Below are positions 1 to 12,439 of a stretch of 64,000 bases of DNA, in pieces; the stretch's first letter is position 1, and every line of letters begins with the position of its first letter. The stretch is taken from NCBI GenBank assembly GCA_944472155.2, contig OX235271.1:89355256-89419255 (forward strand), written 5' to 3'. The notes under the pieces were generated by a model. That model was not told the DNA's origin and ran no database searches. It was given only the letters and a program-made list of their open reading frames with translations. The translations under genes were made by a program, and so were the position numbers. This DNA comes from Trichobilharzia szidati (lineage: Eukaryota > Platyhelminthes > Trematoda > Strigeidida > Schistosomatidae).

Positions 1-659
1 GACTTGGCTTTCCTACTCCGTGTTAATCAAGCACATAGTTGGTTGGATGCTACCAATCGTGGGTGCCCACTTTCTTCTTTTATGAAAGACCAATTTTGTT
101 TCCTGAAAAGAATGATATTTGAAAACCAATTAATTTAATTTGTGTTTCTCAATGGGAATTGTTTTTTTCCAGATAACATTATTGTGCTCTGTGGATAAAA
201 TGTTTTACTATTTTGACGTATTATGGATATAAAATATAGTTTGCATCAAAAAATTCCTTTATTTTATTACAATTAATTGTGATTGGGAAGGCACTGTCTA
301 TTAGGTCTTTCGTCATTCTGTATGGATTTTGTACCAGTAGATGAAACGTTTTCCGACTGGAAACCTCTTCATCTATAACTGATAAAATGATGTAGTTTAG
401 GTGGATATCGGTTCAGAAATCTTATGCAGCGGTTAGTAAACATAGACTCAAGTAAATTTCATGTTAACGGTAATATGATATATCTGTCAAATTAATCCAA
501 GCTTTAAAAGTAATTCTGAGTGAGTACTAGATGTCCAATGAACTTGATATGATGTAACTACAAGTCTTGAAACATTTCAATCACTTATAAAAAATGGCTA
601 CATACTTTATCGGGCATTCAACTGAAACAGTTTCATTTTACTTGTCGAAGTGAACAAAT
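1..659. other. no recognisable feature
   Basis: AT-rich sequence without a credible coding region, RNA gene or repeat that I can recognise. Confidence 0.4.
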
Positions 660-795
660 TTGGTTAAAGGATTTCATCATGAGCTGACATCAGTTAGAGA
701 ACCATTGAAAAACCACCATGGAGTACTGGACAGCTGTTTCGTTAGCCTAGTTGGAACTCTTCAGCAGTAAGCACCCACCGGAGTTCGAACACATG
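660..795 (-). repeat. Smalpha-like SINE fragment, minus strand, with hammerhead remnant
   Basis: Read on the minus strand, 725-775 contains CTGAAGAG, then CGAAAC, GCTGTC and CCAGTACTCC. This is the order of the hammerhead ribozyme core and 3' arm in schistosome Smalpha SINEs. The core is degenerate (CTGAAGAG rather than CTGATGAG), so activity is doubtful. The part nearest base 660 carries the SINE tail: a TTTCATCATGAGCTGACATCAG block in reverse relation to other copies. It abuts an oppositely oriented copy that starts near 785. Confidence 0.55.
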
Positions 796-930
796 ACCTT
801 CTGAAGAGTCCCAGACTAAGACGAAATAGCTGGCTGTATAGTACTCCCAGATTTTCCAAAGCTTCTCTAACTCATGTCAGTTCATGATGAAATCCTACAA
901 CCAATCAAACGGAATCCTGACAAAGTCATT
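785..930 (+). repeat. Smalpha-like SINE fragment, plus strand, with hammerhead remnant
   Basis: Contains a B-box-like GTTCGAAC block, then CTGAAGAGTCCC, GACGAAATAGC and AGTACTCCC, and the tail ATGATGAAATCCTACAACC. The same order is seen at 5160-5400. Stem II (GTCC/GGAC type) is only partly kept. It forms a head-to-head pair with the minus-strand copy at 660-795. Confidence 0.55.
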
Positions 931-1119
931 ACTTGAAAAGTGAAAATATTCACCCGCTATCTAATCTACTATTTGGAAGTGCAGTATTAAAGCTTTCAAA
1001 ACGATACAAGTCTGTTTCAATGCAGCTTAGTGGGGTTTTGATTGAGTGTATCTTAGGAACAGCGTGTATTATATTTGCCAGAAACATTGGTGTGGATAGG
1101 TTAAGAATAAAGTTTACTT

Positions 1120-1435
1120 AGCATTCATTATTATTCCCTTTAGGTTCCAAGTGGAACGAAGGGCTTCAGCACTACATCTCTGTTTTGTTCTGTTCTCTGC
1201 AGTCCTCCTTAGCTGGCTGCGAAACTGCCCATGAACTTTCATTTCTTACTCAAACGATCTCCACCTCGTCACCTTCAGAAGCTTAACTCACCGTTTCCCA
1301 TTTGGGTTTCACTTTATGGTTGTCTGGCGCGTGATGTCACTCAAGGTTCTCCTCAGTGTGTCTCCTATTTATCTCCATTCTTCTCAGAGTATTTGTTAAG
1401 CGATAGATTCTTGGTATAGAGAGAAGGAAGATGTT
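1120..1435 (-). mobile_element. RTE-like LINE 3' end, truncated
   Basis: On the minus strand this reads into GAAGCCCTTCGTTCCACTTG and ends in an AATAATAATG tail near 1120. The plus-strand segment at 2700-2968 has the same order (GAAATGAAAG, GCTGGCTGA, GCCCTTTGTTCCATTCGGAAC, TAATAATAAT). Two copies in opposite orientation with the same short trinucleotide tail indicate a 5'-truncated non-LTR element. RTE (SR2/Perere-3 type) is my best guess, since the 3' region is non-coding and diverged. Confidence 0.45.
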
Positions 1436-2695
1436 GATAAGCTTCTGAAGTCTATCGGGAATGCTTTTGGTGAAGCTCCTCTGAATCATATAAAAGCACT
1501 GATTTGATGTCAGATATACTTACACATTATGCTGGCGGAAATACGGAAATAGTCACGACACAAATTTAAAGTTCAATGCAAATATATATCAAATTGATGA
1601 AGTTTTGTTCCCTGAAATAGTTTGTCAGATTTTGAAGAAAATGTGTGTTGCATTTCCTGAATCTTCAAAGAAGTAAGGTCAACAGTAACGAACGTTCAAA
1701 ATATTTTCCACCAGATTCCTCCTAAACGGAAAATAGCAATTTGAAGAAGACTGATACATTCATATTGGAAACGTGTATTTCCAAGCGAGCGAGTGAGAGG
1801 TATTGTGGTTAAAATAATATAGTTGCTATATTCATACCAAAAGTTATCACAGACTAATTACATACTGCGATGTTGGGCCAATGACTGAACGGTTGTCAGC
1901 ATAATGAAATCCGACTGGTTGTTATCTGATTATTGTCTAGCCAGTCAATATTTATGCAGTTTAAATTCTGACCAATGGGCTGTCCAGCTAGTCTTAAGTT
2001 ACACATAATACCTCCCACTTTAAGAAGACTGATGGTCAGAAACGCGCTCTTTCTGAGGCAGTCTGTAATTGTGGGGTATCCTTTGTCTTCTTTCTGATCA
2101 TCTTGAAAAGTCAACTGATACCACTAGATAAGACATGCCATTGATGAGACCGGCAAGGTCAATATGAATTCGGTACCACAGACTGTCTGCAGTTGCACAT
2201 AACGACGAGCTAAAGCACTTTGTGTGCAGAAGTCTAAATTACTCCATTAATAACTTCAGTTAAGAGCAACTCATCAACAAACAGTGGCTTTTTCGAAAAG
2301 CAAAGTCAAGGATAAACTAATGAATGAACTGATAAATGAGATTTTCAATAGACTTCCGAAGGCAGAGACATTATTAATGTAGAGTTTTCTTTATTTTCTC
2401 TGACAGAGAAGGTGAAATATCAAAACCATCATCATAAAAGTAACCATTCATATCAATACGTGATCGACACATACTTCCAATTCACTCATCGAAAATCAGT
2501 ATAAACTGACTTTCCACTGGAAGTTTGTGTATCCACCAGAGGTTAATAGCAATACTCTCCAATATTTATTCATTAGCGTATTCGAACTAAATACTGAATA
2601 TACCTGGGGTTTCAACAGATACCTCCTTTTCACAATGAAATCAAGTCTGTTTGTTAGCTTACCACCAAGAAAATGCTGACGTTAATCTACCTTTT
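1436..2695. other. intergenic, no recognisable feature
   Basis: Only short spurious open frames without motifs. No clear repeat was recognised. Confidence 0.35.
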
Positions 2696-2699
2696 AAAA

Positions 2700-2968
2700 A
2701 CACTTTTGTAAGGTGGACGTACACTGAGGAGGCTTTTGAGTGACGCCACTCGTCAAAATGGTTCATGAGTGCAACTCGAATGGTAAGCGACAAGTTGGAG
2801 GTCTAACATGGAGAGGATTTTGTGAAGAGGAAATGAAAGCTTGTAGGCAATCGTAGAGCTGGCTGAAAGAGACACCAGAGATCAGAGTGCACTAGAAATG
2901 TGCTACTCAAGCCCTTTGTTCCATTCGGAACCCAAAGGAGTAATAATAATATCAATAATAATAGCAAT
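2700..2968 (+). mobile_element. RTE-like LINE 3' end, truncated
   Basis: Plus-strand copy of the family at 1120-1435, ending in GTTCCATTCGGAACCCAAAG and a (TAA)n tail from about 2940. The Penelope-like coding remnant begins directly after the tail, so one element sits against the other. Confidence 0.45.
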
Positions 2969-3656
2969 AATCCAGTTACTCACAAACGAAACTGTGTGCA
3001 GACATTGTTTAAAAGAGTTCAGACACATTGTAGCACTCCAGAGTTGAAAAGAATGGAAGAAAAGTACCTACAAACGGTCTTCAAAAAGAATGGTTATCCA
3101 CAAAATTTCATCAAAAAGTGTTTAAAGTCGAATCAAAACACCAACAAGAAACCATCATCAAAGACCACAAGAAAATTCATTCTACCATACATGAGAAATA
3201 TCTCTGAAATAACAGCTAGAATATTGAAACCGTTTGATATAGATATAGCACACAAGCCAGTCAAATCGCTTAATTCGATATTATGCAAACCAAAAGATCC
3301 AACAGAAAAAGGGGATAAAATTAATAATTTACAAAATAAATTGTATGAACTGCAACAAGCATTACATCGGCCAAAGTGGGCGTCCCCTTCGAATCAGAAT
3401 CCAAGAACATAAATCAGCCGTGAAAAGACATGATATGTATTCTTTAGTATCAATGCATACAGACAATTATGGCCATCAATTTGATTGGGATCATGTCAAA
3501 ATCTTAAACAGAGGAAACACGAAAAGTGCCAGAGAATTCCTAGAAGCCTGGTACTCAAGCGAAAATGCGATACAAATAATAATGTTAGTTCACAGGAAGT
3601 TTTTTATACTGGTCAAATCCAGTCTTAATCCATCGTTGCTATTCGAACAATCTTGA
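2969..3656 (+). pseudogene. Penelope-like element: end of RT and GIY-YIG endonuclease, frameshifted
   Basis: Two overlapping frames (to 3412 and from 3345) together give the C-terminal part of a Penelope-like retroelement protein. The first frame has the connector with LPYMRNISEITARILKPF. The second has the GIY-YIG core HYIGQSGRPLRIRIQEH and the downstream EFLEAWYS block with the family glutamate. A frameshift near 3340-3365 separates them, so this copy is dead. No RT catalytic motif is present upstream, so it is 5'-truncated. GIY-YIG is the nuclease used by Penelope-like elements for target cleavage. The family call is firm; the exact subfamily is not known. Confidence 0.75.
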
Positions 3657-5039
3657 ATCCTTTTTATGTGATGTGCTTCTTCTATGAAGTATTCTGTGTG
3701 ATTTTTGAAATGTTTCTGGATGATGTCAATATTGTCAGAATCAGTCTTTCGGCCTGATCACACATCGTGTAAATCTCTGGCCTGAGAATCTGTAAGCTCT
3801 TCTAGCTCCACTAGGTTTCTCAGCGGTTGAAAAGGAGGTTCGATTTACATTGCAATACAGTCTGAGTTTTCTAATTTTCTATACAGAGTAACATTATGAA
3901 GCTTTTGAAATTCGGTCTATTGTATAAACGAGATTGCTTCGAAATGTATCTGATGATAAGATTAATACTCTGATGTTGAAGCTGTTGCACTATAGAATGG
4001 TACTTTTAATAAAATAGTTATATTTATTTGATGAATGGGGAGGAGAGTGACTGATTTTCCTGGTGAGATGAATGACAAATTTTGTCACTTTACAACATAT
4101 CGTACACATTGGTGAATATAACGTAAGGATGTCGGTAGATAGCTAGGCAGAATTCTCTTTTGATTACCAACGCTTAGTGTAGAAATGAAGCAGTATCGTG
4201 TAGCTGACAACAAGCACCTAGCAGAGTGTTCACTGGTAGCAAAATAAAATATATGATTGTTAGTCAGCCGCATTAAAAATTTATAGACAGATAAAGTACT
4301 TTATTAACATTCATTAGTAGAAAGATTGTCATCACAACTGCGAGGCAGGATAAAATCGTGTTGTTACTATTGAAGTAGTAAGATAAATCGAAATAAATCG
4401 CCTGCTATATACTAAACATTACAATAAAACGAAAAATTTTTTAAAAAAAGAAGTTTATTTCAGTGAAAACATAAGATTTAATGGAAGTAGTCGAAAGCCA
4501 GCTGAAGAAGATATATTCACTTTCTACTTAGCTATAATGAAGTTTAAATATATTTAGGAAATGTATCCAGGAGCTCAGTAAGTCAGAACAGAAGTATTTT
4601 GTACCTTTAGATATTTTATCCTTTTGAGACACCCGAGTACTAGAGGTGCAAACTATAAACTGAAAATCTGAATTTACAGGCGCTCTAAAATCTTCACGTT
4701 GAACAAGCAGATGAATAGGTACTGAATTACGAGAAACCATATCCGTCTTTTTAGATGCTGCTTTCAACTGCTTGCTTTCCGAAAGGAAAATAGGGTTTTA
4801 AGATTCGAAGTTTAAGTAGGGATGGTGTATTTTCAAGTGTTGGCTTTGTTGACCTGATGCTCAATTGTCCCTTTTCCGGGCTTACTGTTTGCCAGTAATC
4901 TAGCCAGGGTTTAAGAGTGCGTTGGAGGGGGATTGAAGCTAGACTACTTCAGTGGTTTATGGATTACATCGCTGAACCACCAATTAAAGTTAAGATGTTC
5001 TGTTCCTCTGTTAAGAATAGATACAATATTTAAATGAAA
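3657..5039. other. intergenic, no recognisable gene
   Basis: AT-rich with short open frames lacking motifs. A block near 4860-4960 (TTTCCGGGCTTACTGTTTGC and following) may be a worn SINE piece, but I cannot place it. Confidence 0.3.
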
Positions 5040-5400
5040 TTTAAAAAGTCGTGACCAGTAGGGTGCAGCAGGTCGGGTGTGAGGACAAATACTCGCCGAA
5101 GACATTGGCTAGTGGTAGCGCTTTGTCGTGAATTGGCAGAAGTTAGAATTCATGCACTGGCCATTGGATTGGGTCCCAGTGGCTGAATGGTCTATGAGCT
5201 AGCTCGCCTTGTAATCAGAAGGTCCTAGGTTTGAACCCTGCAGTGTGTGTTCGTACTTCTGAATAGTCGCAAACTAGGCTGGCGAAACAGCTGTCCAGTA
5301 CTCCCTGGTGGTTTTCCAATGGTTCTCTGACTGATGTCAGCACATGATGAAATCCTGTAACCAATCAATCAAATCCCTACAAATCAATGCTTGAAAAATC
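5040..5400 (+). repeat. Smalpha-like SINE, near full length
   Basis: The left part (GTCGTGACCAGTAGGGTGC, GAGGACAAATACTCGCC) recurs in reverse at 26690-26770. Then follow GTCCCAGTGGCTGAATGG, a B-box-like GTTTGAACCCT, the hammerhead block at 5245-5300, the CCAGTACTCCC block, and a tail with ATGATGAAATCCTG and repeated CAATCAA. The order and about 360-nt length fit the Smalpha family, a tRNA-like pol III SINE that carries a hammerhead ribozyme. Confidence 0.65.
5245..5300 (+). ncRNA. degenerate hammerhead ribozyme in SINE
   Basis: Visible elements in order are CTGAATAG, a short stem-loop and GGCGAAACAGC, followed by TGTCCAGTACTCC. This aligns by eye with the Smalpha hammerhead (CTGATGAG, GGACGAAAC, cleavage at GTC). 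The core CTGATGA is changed to CTGAATA, so it is probably inactive. Confidence 0.45.
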
Positions 5401-5815
5401 TATTTGTTGCTCTGTAGTAAATGCACGCGTGCCGTAGTCTGCAAGATTTTATACCGTCCATTTGGCATACCAGCACTAACAGTTCTTAAGGTCATCTGGA
5501 ATATTAGAAGCTGCCAAGCAACTCTGTGAATTAAATAATAATAATAGCTTTATGTCAAACAGTACATGTGGTACAGGTATGGAATTTTCGGCGTGCATTA
5601 CAATATTGCATCTAATTACCTTATAAATTTTATAAGATTTTAAAAATAAAGAGCAACAACAGCGAAAAGAAAAAAAGAGAAACAAAGGAAATAAAAAAGA
5701 ACTGCATTGCATTCACATATTTAAACAATGCGCCACAGGATACGAAATATAAAATTAGTGTGTAATACAATATGTGAGCAACAATATAATAGTATCAAAG
5801 AAAGGAGAACAAAAG

Positions 5816-6310
5816 CTAAAGGGAACTATTTGTTAGAGTGCCGCAGTAAGTTGATCTTGTCATACCTAACAGTTTTCTCATCACATAACAGCTGTGCCAG
5901 ATAAGGTATTGTGGAGTTTTGTACTTGGTAGTCCTAGCATATAGCCTCCTATAGTTGCTTCTAGTTCTGCCAGATGAAATGTAAGGAGAGAGCTGCGTAT
6001 AGAGAGGGTGTTCGGGGTCTGACAATATAGAATTCGCTAGTTTCTTACATGACATTATATGTCTATCCACAATGGTGTTAACCAGTTGGTTTAACGAAAT
6101 CCCACTTCCCCCACTGACAGCTTTAAGTGCACTACGCAGCAAAGAAAAGTCTTTCTTAAGTAATCCAGGAAAGATTAATGGGAAGCAGTAAAGAGGGATG
6201 GTTAGAATACAAAAGTTGACAAATTGAGAAAGCAAAGACTGCTTTATACCAGACTGCCTTAACTTCCTAACGTAGAACGTTAAGCAAAACATCCTTCTAG
6301 TAACTAGCAA
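5816..6310 (-). pseudogene. LINE reverse transcriptase, C-terminal region
   Basis: Matches the end of the intact RT frame at 49.96-52.6 kb: TFYVRKLRQSGIKQSLL, LIFPGLLKKD, LNQLVNTIVDRH, SDPEHPLYTQLSPYISSGR and KLYARTTKYK-like blocks. It is separated from the YADD part by a frame disruption. No motif beyond the RT connection/thumb region is seen. Confidence 0.65.
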
Positions 6311-6538
6311 GATGTGAGAGGACCAGGAGAGATCGGAGGAAATACTCAGTCCAAGGTACTTGACATTAGATGTAGTTTCAACCTCTATGCCATCAATGAT
6401 AGTGGAACCATGTGAGCTAGCTAGTTGTTGTAGGTCACGTTTTCATCTGAAAGTGAAATTTACTACCTGACATTTAGACGGATTCAGCTTAAGACCGTTT
6501 GAAGAGGACCACTGACTAATTTCCGAGAGAAAGTAATT

Positions 6539-7267
6539 TTATTTGGAACAGTCTGACTGAGAGTTGACAGGCATGGAGACAGAGAGGTCATCAGCATACT
6601 TGACAAAAGTGGCTACATCAGAATGGGGCAAGTCATGTAAGAAAAAAGAAAACAGAAAAGGAGAAAGAACAGCACCTTGAGGAACACCAGCTAAAGTAAG
6701 TGAGGTAGTGAAGGACTTTCCATTGTAGACCGTGTACTGCTTGATATCAGAAAAATAGGAATGCAACCACTTATTTTTCCAGCTCTCACTCTGTGTTGCA
6801 GCAAGCTTACTTAGCAAGAGAGACCTAGGAACAGAGTCAAATGCAGATGTGTAATCAAGGAAAGCACACCGAACATATTTGGCTCCTCTATCTAAACTAG
6901 AGACTATATTATGATATAGAACAACAGCGGCATCTAAGATACTCCTACTATGTTTATAAGCAAAATGGTTGAAGTCATTAAAAGGCTTTAAAGAGGGTTC
7001 AAGATTAAGTAAAATAAGTCTTTCCATAACTTTTAAAAAAGGTGTGGTAATAGCAGTCGGTCTAAACTTGACAGTAGGTCCACTTGTTGATTTAGGCACT
7101 GGAACAACCTTGATATTTTTCCATGAGTCAGGAATAATACTTTTGGAAAAAGATTCATTGAAAATGTCGGTTAATGGGTAACATAAGATGTCAGCACACT
7201 TCGTAAGGATAACAGCAGGAACTCCATCAGGACCAAGGGACTGGGAAGTTTGAGAGATTGAAGACAC
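6539..7267 (-). pseudogene. LINE reverse transcriptase, central part
   Basis: Contains the RT blocks LGPDGVPAVILTKCADIL, FRPTAITTPFLKVMERL, FLDYTSAFDSVPRSLLL (first catalytic Asp), GVPQGAVLSPFLFSFFLHD and VKYADDLSVS (YADD box). The frame is closed at both sides relative to the rest of the element, so the enzyme cannot be made as one chain. The C-terminal part is at 5816-6310 after a further shift. Confidence 0.75.
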
Positions 7268-8490
7268 TTAAGGACATCATTCGTGTTAAAACATGAGAAG
7301 CAGTCATTATTTATACTATTAGATTTGGGAATCATAACATCTGCAGGGATACATATAAAGGATTTATTACGCATACCAACATCAACAGAAGTATCATTCA
7401 TTATTTGCTTACCACCTGTGATTTCCTTTAATAGCTTCCACATGTTAGATGAGGATTTACATGAAAGAAACTTTTGGTTATAGAGAGCATTTAGTCTTTG
7501 TAATTCGGCTTTAATTAAAGTGTTCATTCTCTTAACACCAGATTTATTTCTCATTTTGTACAACCTCTGTTTTTCACGGCGAAGCTTTTTGAGTTGAGGA
7601 GAGGAGAAGCGGTCGAATTTTAAGAAGATTGTTTCTTTTGGACAACAAACATCAAGACAGAAATTAATATAATGTGTTATGTTACTAATTGTGTTATCGA
7701 GAGCTTGTTCAGTAAACAAGTCCCAGTTTGTGTCTTTTAACATTGTCCTTAGATTCTGTATGTTGTCATGTGAATAACATCTGTGTTGTGTTTTCTTTCC
7801 AACGTAGGAGAAGACCCTTTTGTGCTGCTTTCCATATACTTTTGGTAGTACTCTTATGATGCAGTGATCAGAATTAAGTAGTGGGGCTCTTTTCCGAGCT
7901 TCAAATATTCCTATGTCATTTGTAAACACAAGATCTAGAATATTATCCATTCGAGTTGGGAAGTTGACAATGTTATCATGACCAAGTGAAATAAGGAAGC
8001 TGTGATCACTAGAATTGAAACCTCCAGTAACTATAGACAAGGAGTTTCCGAAGGAGGCGGCAGCAAGGGAGGTAAATTCATCCGCAAATAAAGACAATTC
8101 AGTGGAATTGCATCCAGGCGCAATATAAATGTTCGAGATGTATATGTAGTTATATTTTGACAAATGTTTAGGTCGACATTTAACGGTGAGGCAGTCAATG
8201 TTATCACTAGAGAATTTGAAACATACTTTATTAGATGTATACCATTGTGAATTGATGAAGGTGGCGACACCGCCACTACGTTTCTTCCTAGAACTACATC
8301 GATCTTGTCTGAATAATTTGAAATCATGCAGATACACTAGATTGTCATCGTATAGATCATGTAGCCATGTTTCTTGAAGTGATATGATCCCAGTATTTCG
8401 ATATATAATGGAAGACACGAGTGATTGAAGACAGTTAATCTTGGCTGGAAGGGAGCGACAATTAGTACTCATAATTGCAGGAACAGTCAT
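7171..8490 (-). pseudogene. LINE endonuclease domain and linker
   Basis: About 440 codons open on the minus strand. The start MSTNCRSLPAKI is typical of the beginning of the exonuclease-endonuclease-phosphatase fold. Catalytic-type motifs are SLQETWLHD (Glu intact), TGGFNSSDH (the usual GDFN has Asp changed to Gly) and LLNSDHCII (Asp and His intact). The lost Asp suggests a dead nuclease. The frame runs through the linker and into the start of the RT domain (LPSPL), where it shifts. Confidence 0.7.
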
Positions 8491-8499
8491 AAATTGAAT

Positions 8500-11400
8500 A
8501 GGGGTATTTTTTAAGGCTCTTTGCCACCCGGCATGATGCTTTTTTTGTCTTTTTCATGGTATTTCCGATCAGTAGGTTTTGAGGATATTATATACTCACG
8601 AGAATAAATAATCCGATTAGAGGACATATTTGAATAAGATTTAATTATTTAAAATGAATTGGAAATGAGCAATTAGATGCAATATGATTTGTAATGAATA
8701 AGGTATTTGGCATAATTTTACAATTCTGTACCACTTTATGCTGCAAATAGGTCTGGAGAGGTTTCAAGAAAGATGCAACAGAGTAAAGATATTTTGAATT
8801 TATAGATATAAATATGACACAAATGTGATACCTCTCAGATCCAAAACAGTTTTTAAAATGTCAGGAAAGACTCATATTTTACTTAAGTCTGGCAATGGAG
8901 GATTCTTGTTCTTCAAAACAGTTAAATAATGAACGATGTACCCATCAAAAATACTTCTGTGTGTATATTCCCGTTCAGCTACTTAAATAAAAGTTGTTTG
9001 AAATTGCTTCTGTTCAAAGGATTTGAATAACGCCATGATGTGTCAATAGAGGCTGAAGTGAATTTGTAAGGTGTACACTAATTAAATATTATTTTCATAC
9101 TCATCATTCAATGTCAGTAATTTCTATCTTCAAAGTCATCTAAATGGAGACTACATCAACGGACAAGATCAACCCTGTGTAGCCTGATAGAATGTATGCT
9201 TCAAAGGTTAGGCAACAAAAACCTTAAATTTCAGTAACAACCAGACAAAGATGACGAATAAGATACTTGAATATTCATGAAAACTACAAATAGGTCACAC
9301 TTCCTGAAACACTTACTAATGAATTCATAGACTGAAGAGAGAGGACAAACCATTTCCGTCTTCACCTTAGGTTGAAGTTATTTTCTATTATCTCAAATAT
9401 GGTTGATTACCCATCAAGTTTACATTGTATAGTGAGTGATATTTACTATATTCTACGACTTTTGCAATAACTTTGTTTATGACTACGTGCTCTATATAAA
9501 AAGCGGTTAAATGAATTCAGAGAATAATTTCCACACATCAAGGATGAATAAGTGGTCTAAATTTCTGTGTAATCATTGAAAATACTTCACTGATAATAAG
9601 CTGAACTGCTTGGCAGACAACACATGTCTTGATTTGCAGCCCCACTGTTAGCTTATATACCAACATCTTATTGTGTTGCGAACGTTTGTTTTGTTTTCAT
9701 TGAGGATTCATCTGTGTTCCTAAAGTGCAAGTGCTTTAAATCTTTTCACTGAGTCATCAAACAAATGTCTGTAAAAGAGAGTAGTATTCAAGGCATGTTT
9801 TCAATAGTTACATAGTCATACTTAAACATAACAAGTGTAAAACTGTATAGCAGAGAATATCAACGTGATGAGTATAGTTGAAGTTTTCACGAAGTTGTCA
9901 TTTGGATGATAATATCCGAATGGAAATAACAAGATAACAGTGTGAACGAAGAAATGCAGCGAAGATCGAAGAGGATGATAGTAAAGAAGTCCAGGTAAGA
10001 ATGTACCCTGCAATCATCACACTGTTGCATTCTGATATGATACAAAGATAAATTGTGAAACTCTATGGTTTTTCTCTACTTTGACTTGCTACCTTCTGCA
10101 GCAATCTTTATAGGCCTCGTTCAAAACTAATACATAAAATATGCTTTCATGTTTCGAAATTTCACTCTCTCCTCACCTTATTTACTTTTCTTATTCGTTG
10201 CGTGAAGCGATTCTAGAATATTTGACTGTTATTTGCTTATGTTTCGTGTTGGTAAGATCTACGAAGCAAAGGCTATAATCACTAAATGCAAATAGACTGA
10301 TATTTACGGTTTATATGAATATTTTAAGAATGGTGTGATATGTAAAACAGAGGTGTAGAAAAGGAGTGAACCAGAAAAATAAAATTGAATTGTTGCTTTC
10401 GGTAGAATACTTAAATAACGACAGTTAGTCCCGCAAGCAAAAATAAAAGGACTACTAGTTGTGTAATGCCTAATAGTTTATAATGAGTGGTAGAGTACTC
10501 TTTGAGACTTCAACTCAGTGTCTATTTTATGCAAAGCAAAGATTTTATCTACTAGCTTACCGAGCCATTGTAGGCACTTCTTATGTATCTGAGTCGTTTA
10601 AGGTCCTTCATTTATATTTATCAACTGCTCTTTATATTTGTGAATCTAATGAAATAGTAATCGCTTGTTGGAAGCAATATTTTCTTTACAATGTGGAATT
10701 CTAACTACATAATACAATGTTGTACCTATTGTTTCTTCGCATAATCGAGATAGGCGGTAAAGTAGTAATGAGACTTTATAGTTCTAACAGTACTAAAATC
10801 TATAGTAATAAATAAGAAAAACAAGAAGAATGATGACGATGACACCCTAGTGATACCAAGATCACAACAAATATTTATCTGTCTCAAAGTAGGTTACTAA
10901 CTTCATAGCTAATATTTCTTTCTTCATAGACACTGTGTGCTTAACTCCCGACCGCTGAATTTTTACATTCAATCATACAATCATGAAACCAATTGAAATT
11001 AGAACAAACAGTTCAGTGAGGAGACTCTCTTTGGCGAATTCATTCACGTAACTGTACAATCGCAGTTTATTTAATTATTTCAATCTGTGAAACATAGCAA
11101 CAAAAAAACAAAAATTAGCTCACAGTATTGTTTGCACCCTCGAAATATTTCAAAACTATGTTGAATAATCAAATCGTAACTATAGAAGCGGCGGAGATTA
11201 GTAAGTTTAGACTAAGGTTGAGTAACATGGAAATACATTCAGGGGAACATTGAATGTTTATGAAACAGCACGGAGATGGGTATCAGAACAAATTATGTGG
11301 TAGGTGTAGAGAGTGAGCAAAAGGTTCGTTAGAATGATTTTAATAAATGGCATACGGAAAATACAATAGATAGTATTAATAACAAAATATTGATAGAAGT

Positions 11401-11523
11401 TGAGCATGCAATAATACCCAAGATAGAGGGAAGATGTGGAGAAGTTTCTTCAGTGTGCATAAATTAGAGCTTTCCGTCCAAATCGCTAGGGCCTCAGCAA
11501 TGCAATGTATACAGAAACAGTAA
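8500..11523. other. intergenic, no recognisable gene
   Basis: AT-rich with short open frames that have no motifs. I see no clear RNA gene or structured repeat. Confidence 0.35.
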
Positions 11524-11663
11524 TATTAACTGGTGACGTTTTGAGCACAAATTATTGCTCATAATCATATCAAGTCACTCATTTCAAATGATTCAAAACG
11601 TTGTGTGAGTGACTTGATATGATTATGAGCAATAATTTGTGCTCGAAACGTCATCAGTTAATG
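11524..11663. repeat. 58-nt inverted repeat with short spacer (Penelope terminal piece)
   Basis: Arms 11524-11581 and 11606-11663 are near-perfect reverse complements separated by 24 nt. The right arm reads TGATTATGAGC, a loop, GCTCGAAACGTCATCAG. The same sequence with coordinated base changes occurs in the terminal arms of the Penelope-like element at 23.6-24.6 kb (GAAC/GTTC in place of GAGC/GCTC). It is probably the terminal repeat of a Penelope-like element and may be a worn ribozyme. Confidence 0.55.
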
Positions 11664-12439
11664 CTACTGTACAACACTTTGTGACTTATCGAAATAAATT
11701 TATCTATAATGGAGTTATACTCTACCACAGTGCCCAAGTTTTATACTAGTATATGGAAACACACTACTCTCGGAAGGCGTCATATGACTTTTTTACTTCT
11801 AAAGCCACTTCTTAGTAATTGTATCAATTACATCATTCCTCATTACTCAAATATAGACTACTATACATTTTGGTAAATATAAATACGACTGTACAGCCTC
11901 TGAAGATGATTCCGTCGCTAAAAAATCTTTGCAGATAACTTTGAATTTTCCTTACATAATGGGTGGCCAGTGTTGAATATGTGTTCGATTGTATCATTTC
12001 TTATTGATCCAGTGCAACATTTCTGTAACCAAGCGAGATATTATTCCTTGACTATTTTAGATAAAACACGAGTTAAACAGCCCGTATATCTTGCTCCATA
12101 CAAGCATCGGAATTTGTAGATACACGTGGAAGTGGTAGCTTATCTTCAGAATTACTGGAGAACATTGGGTAGCAGGAGAATATTAATTATAATGTAGAAG
12201 CAATGAATGTTCTTTTTCAAGGTGTTCAAAATTTTCCTCTTTAGAGTGTTGGCCAGAAGGTTGCCTCTGAACGCCATATTCATGTGTAACATCTTCTTCT
12301 GAACAGAGGTGAAGCCTTCTTTGTTGGTTTAAGAAGCATTATAGCTAATTCTCCTTGCTCATTTTCTGATTAAAATATGAATTTTTTCCCTCTACTAGTG
12401 AGTTTATATGTGTCAACAAGCTTGAGATATATTCTGATT

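Larger units (their letters stand above)
5528..8495 (-). mobile_element. CR1/jockey-like LINE, decayed, nearly full length
   Basis: Non-LTR retrotransposon with an apurinic-type endonuclease followed by reverse transcriptase. On the minus strand it ends in a 3' tail with a short ATT-type microsatellite at about 5528-5540. It is the most damaged of three related copies in the window: the coding frame is broken between endonuclease and RT (near 7180-7260) and again between 6310 and 6539. The 3' untranslated part contains GAAAATTCCATACCTGTACC, matching the tails of the copies at 40.9 and 49.6 kb. It lies outside the host gene. Confidence 0.75.
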
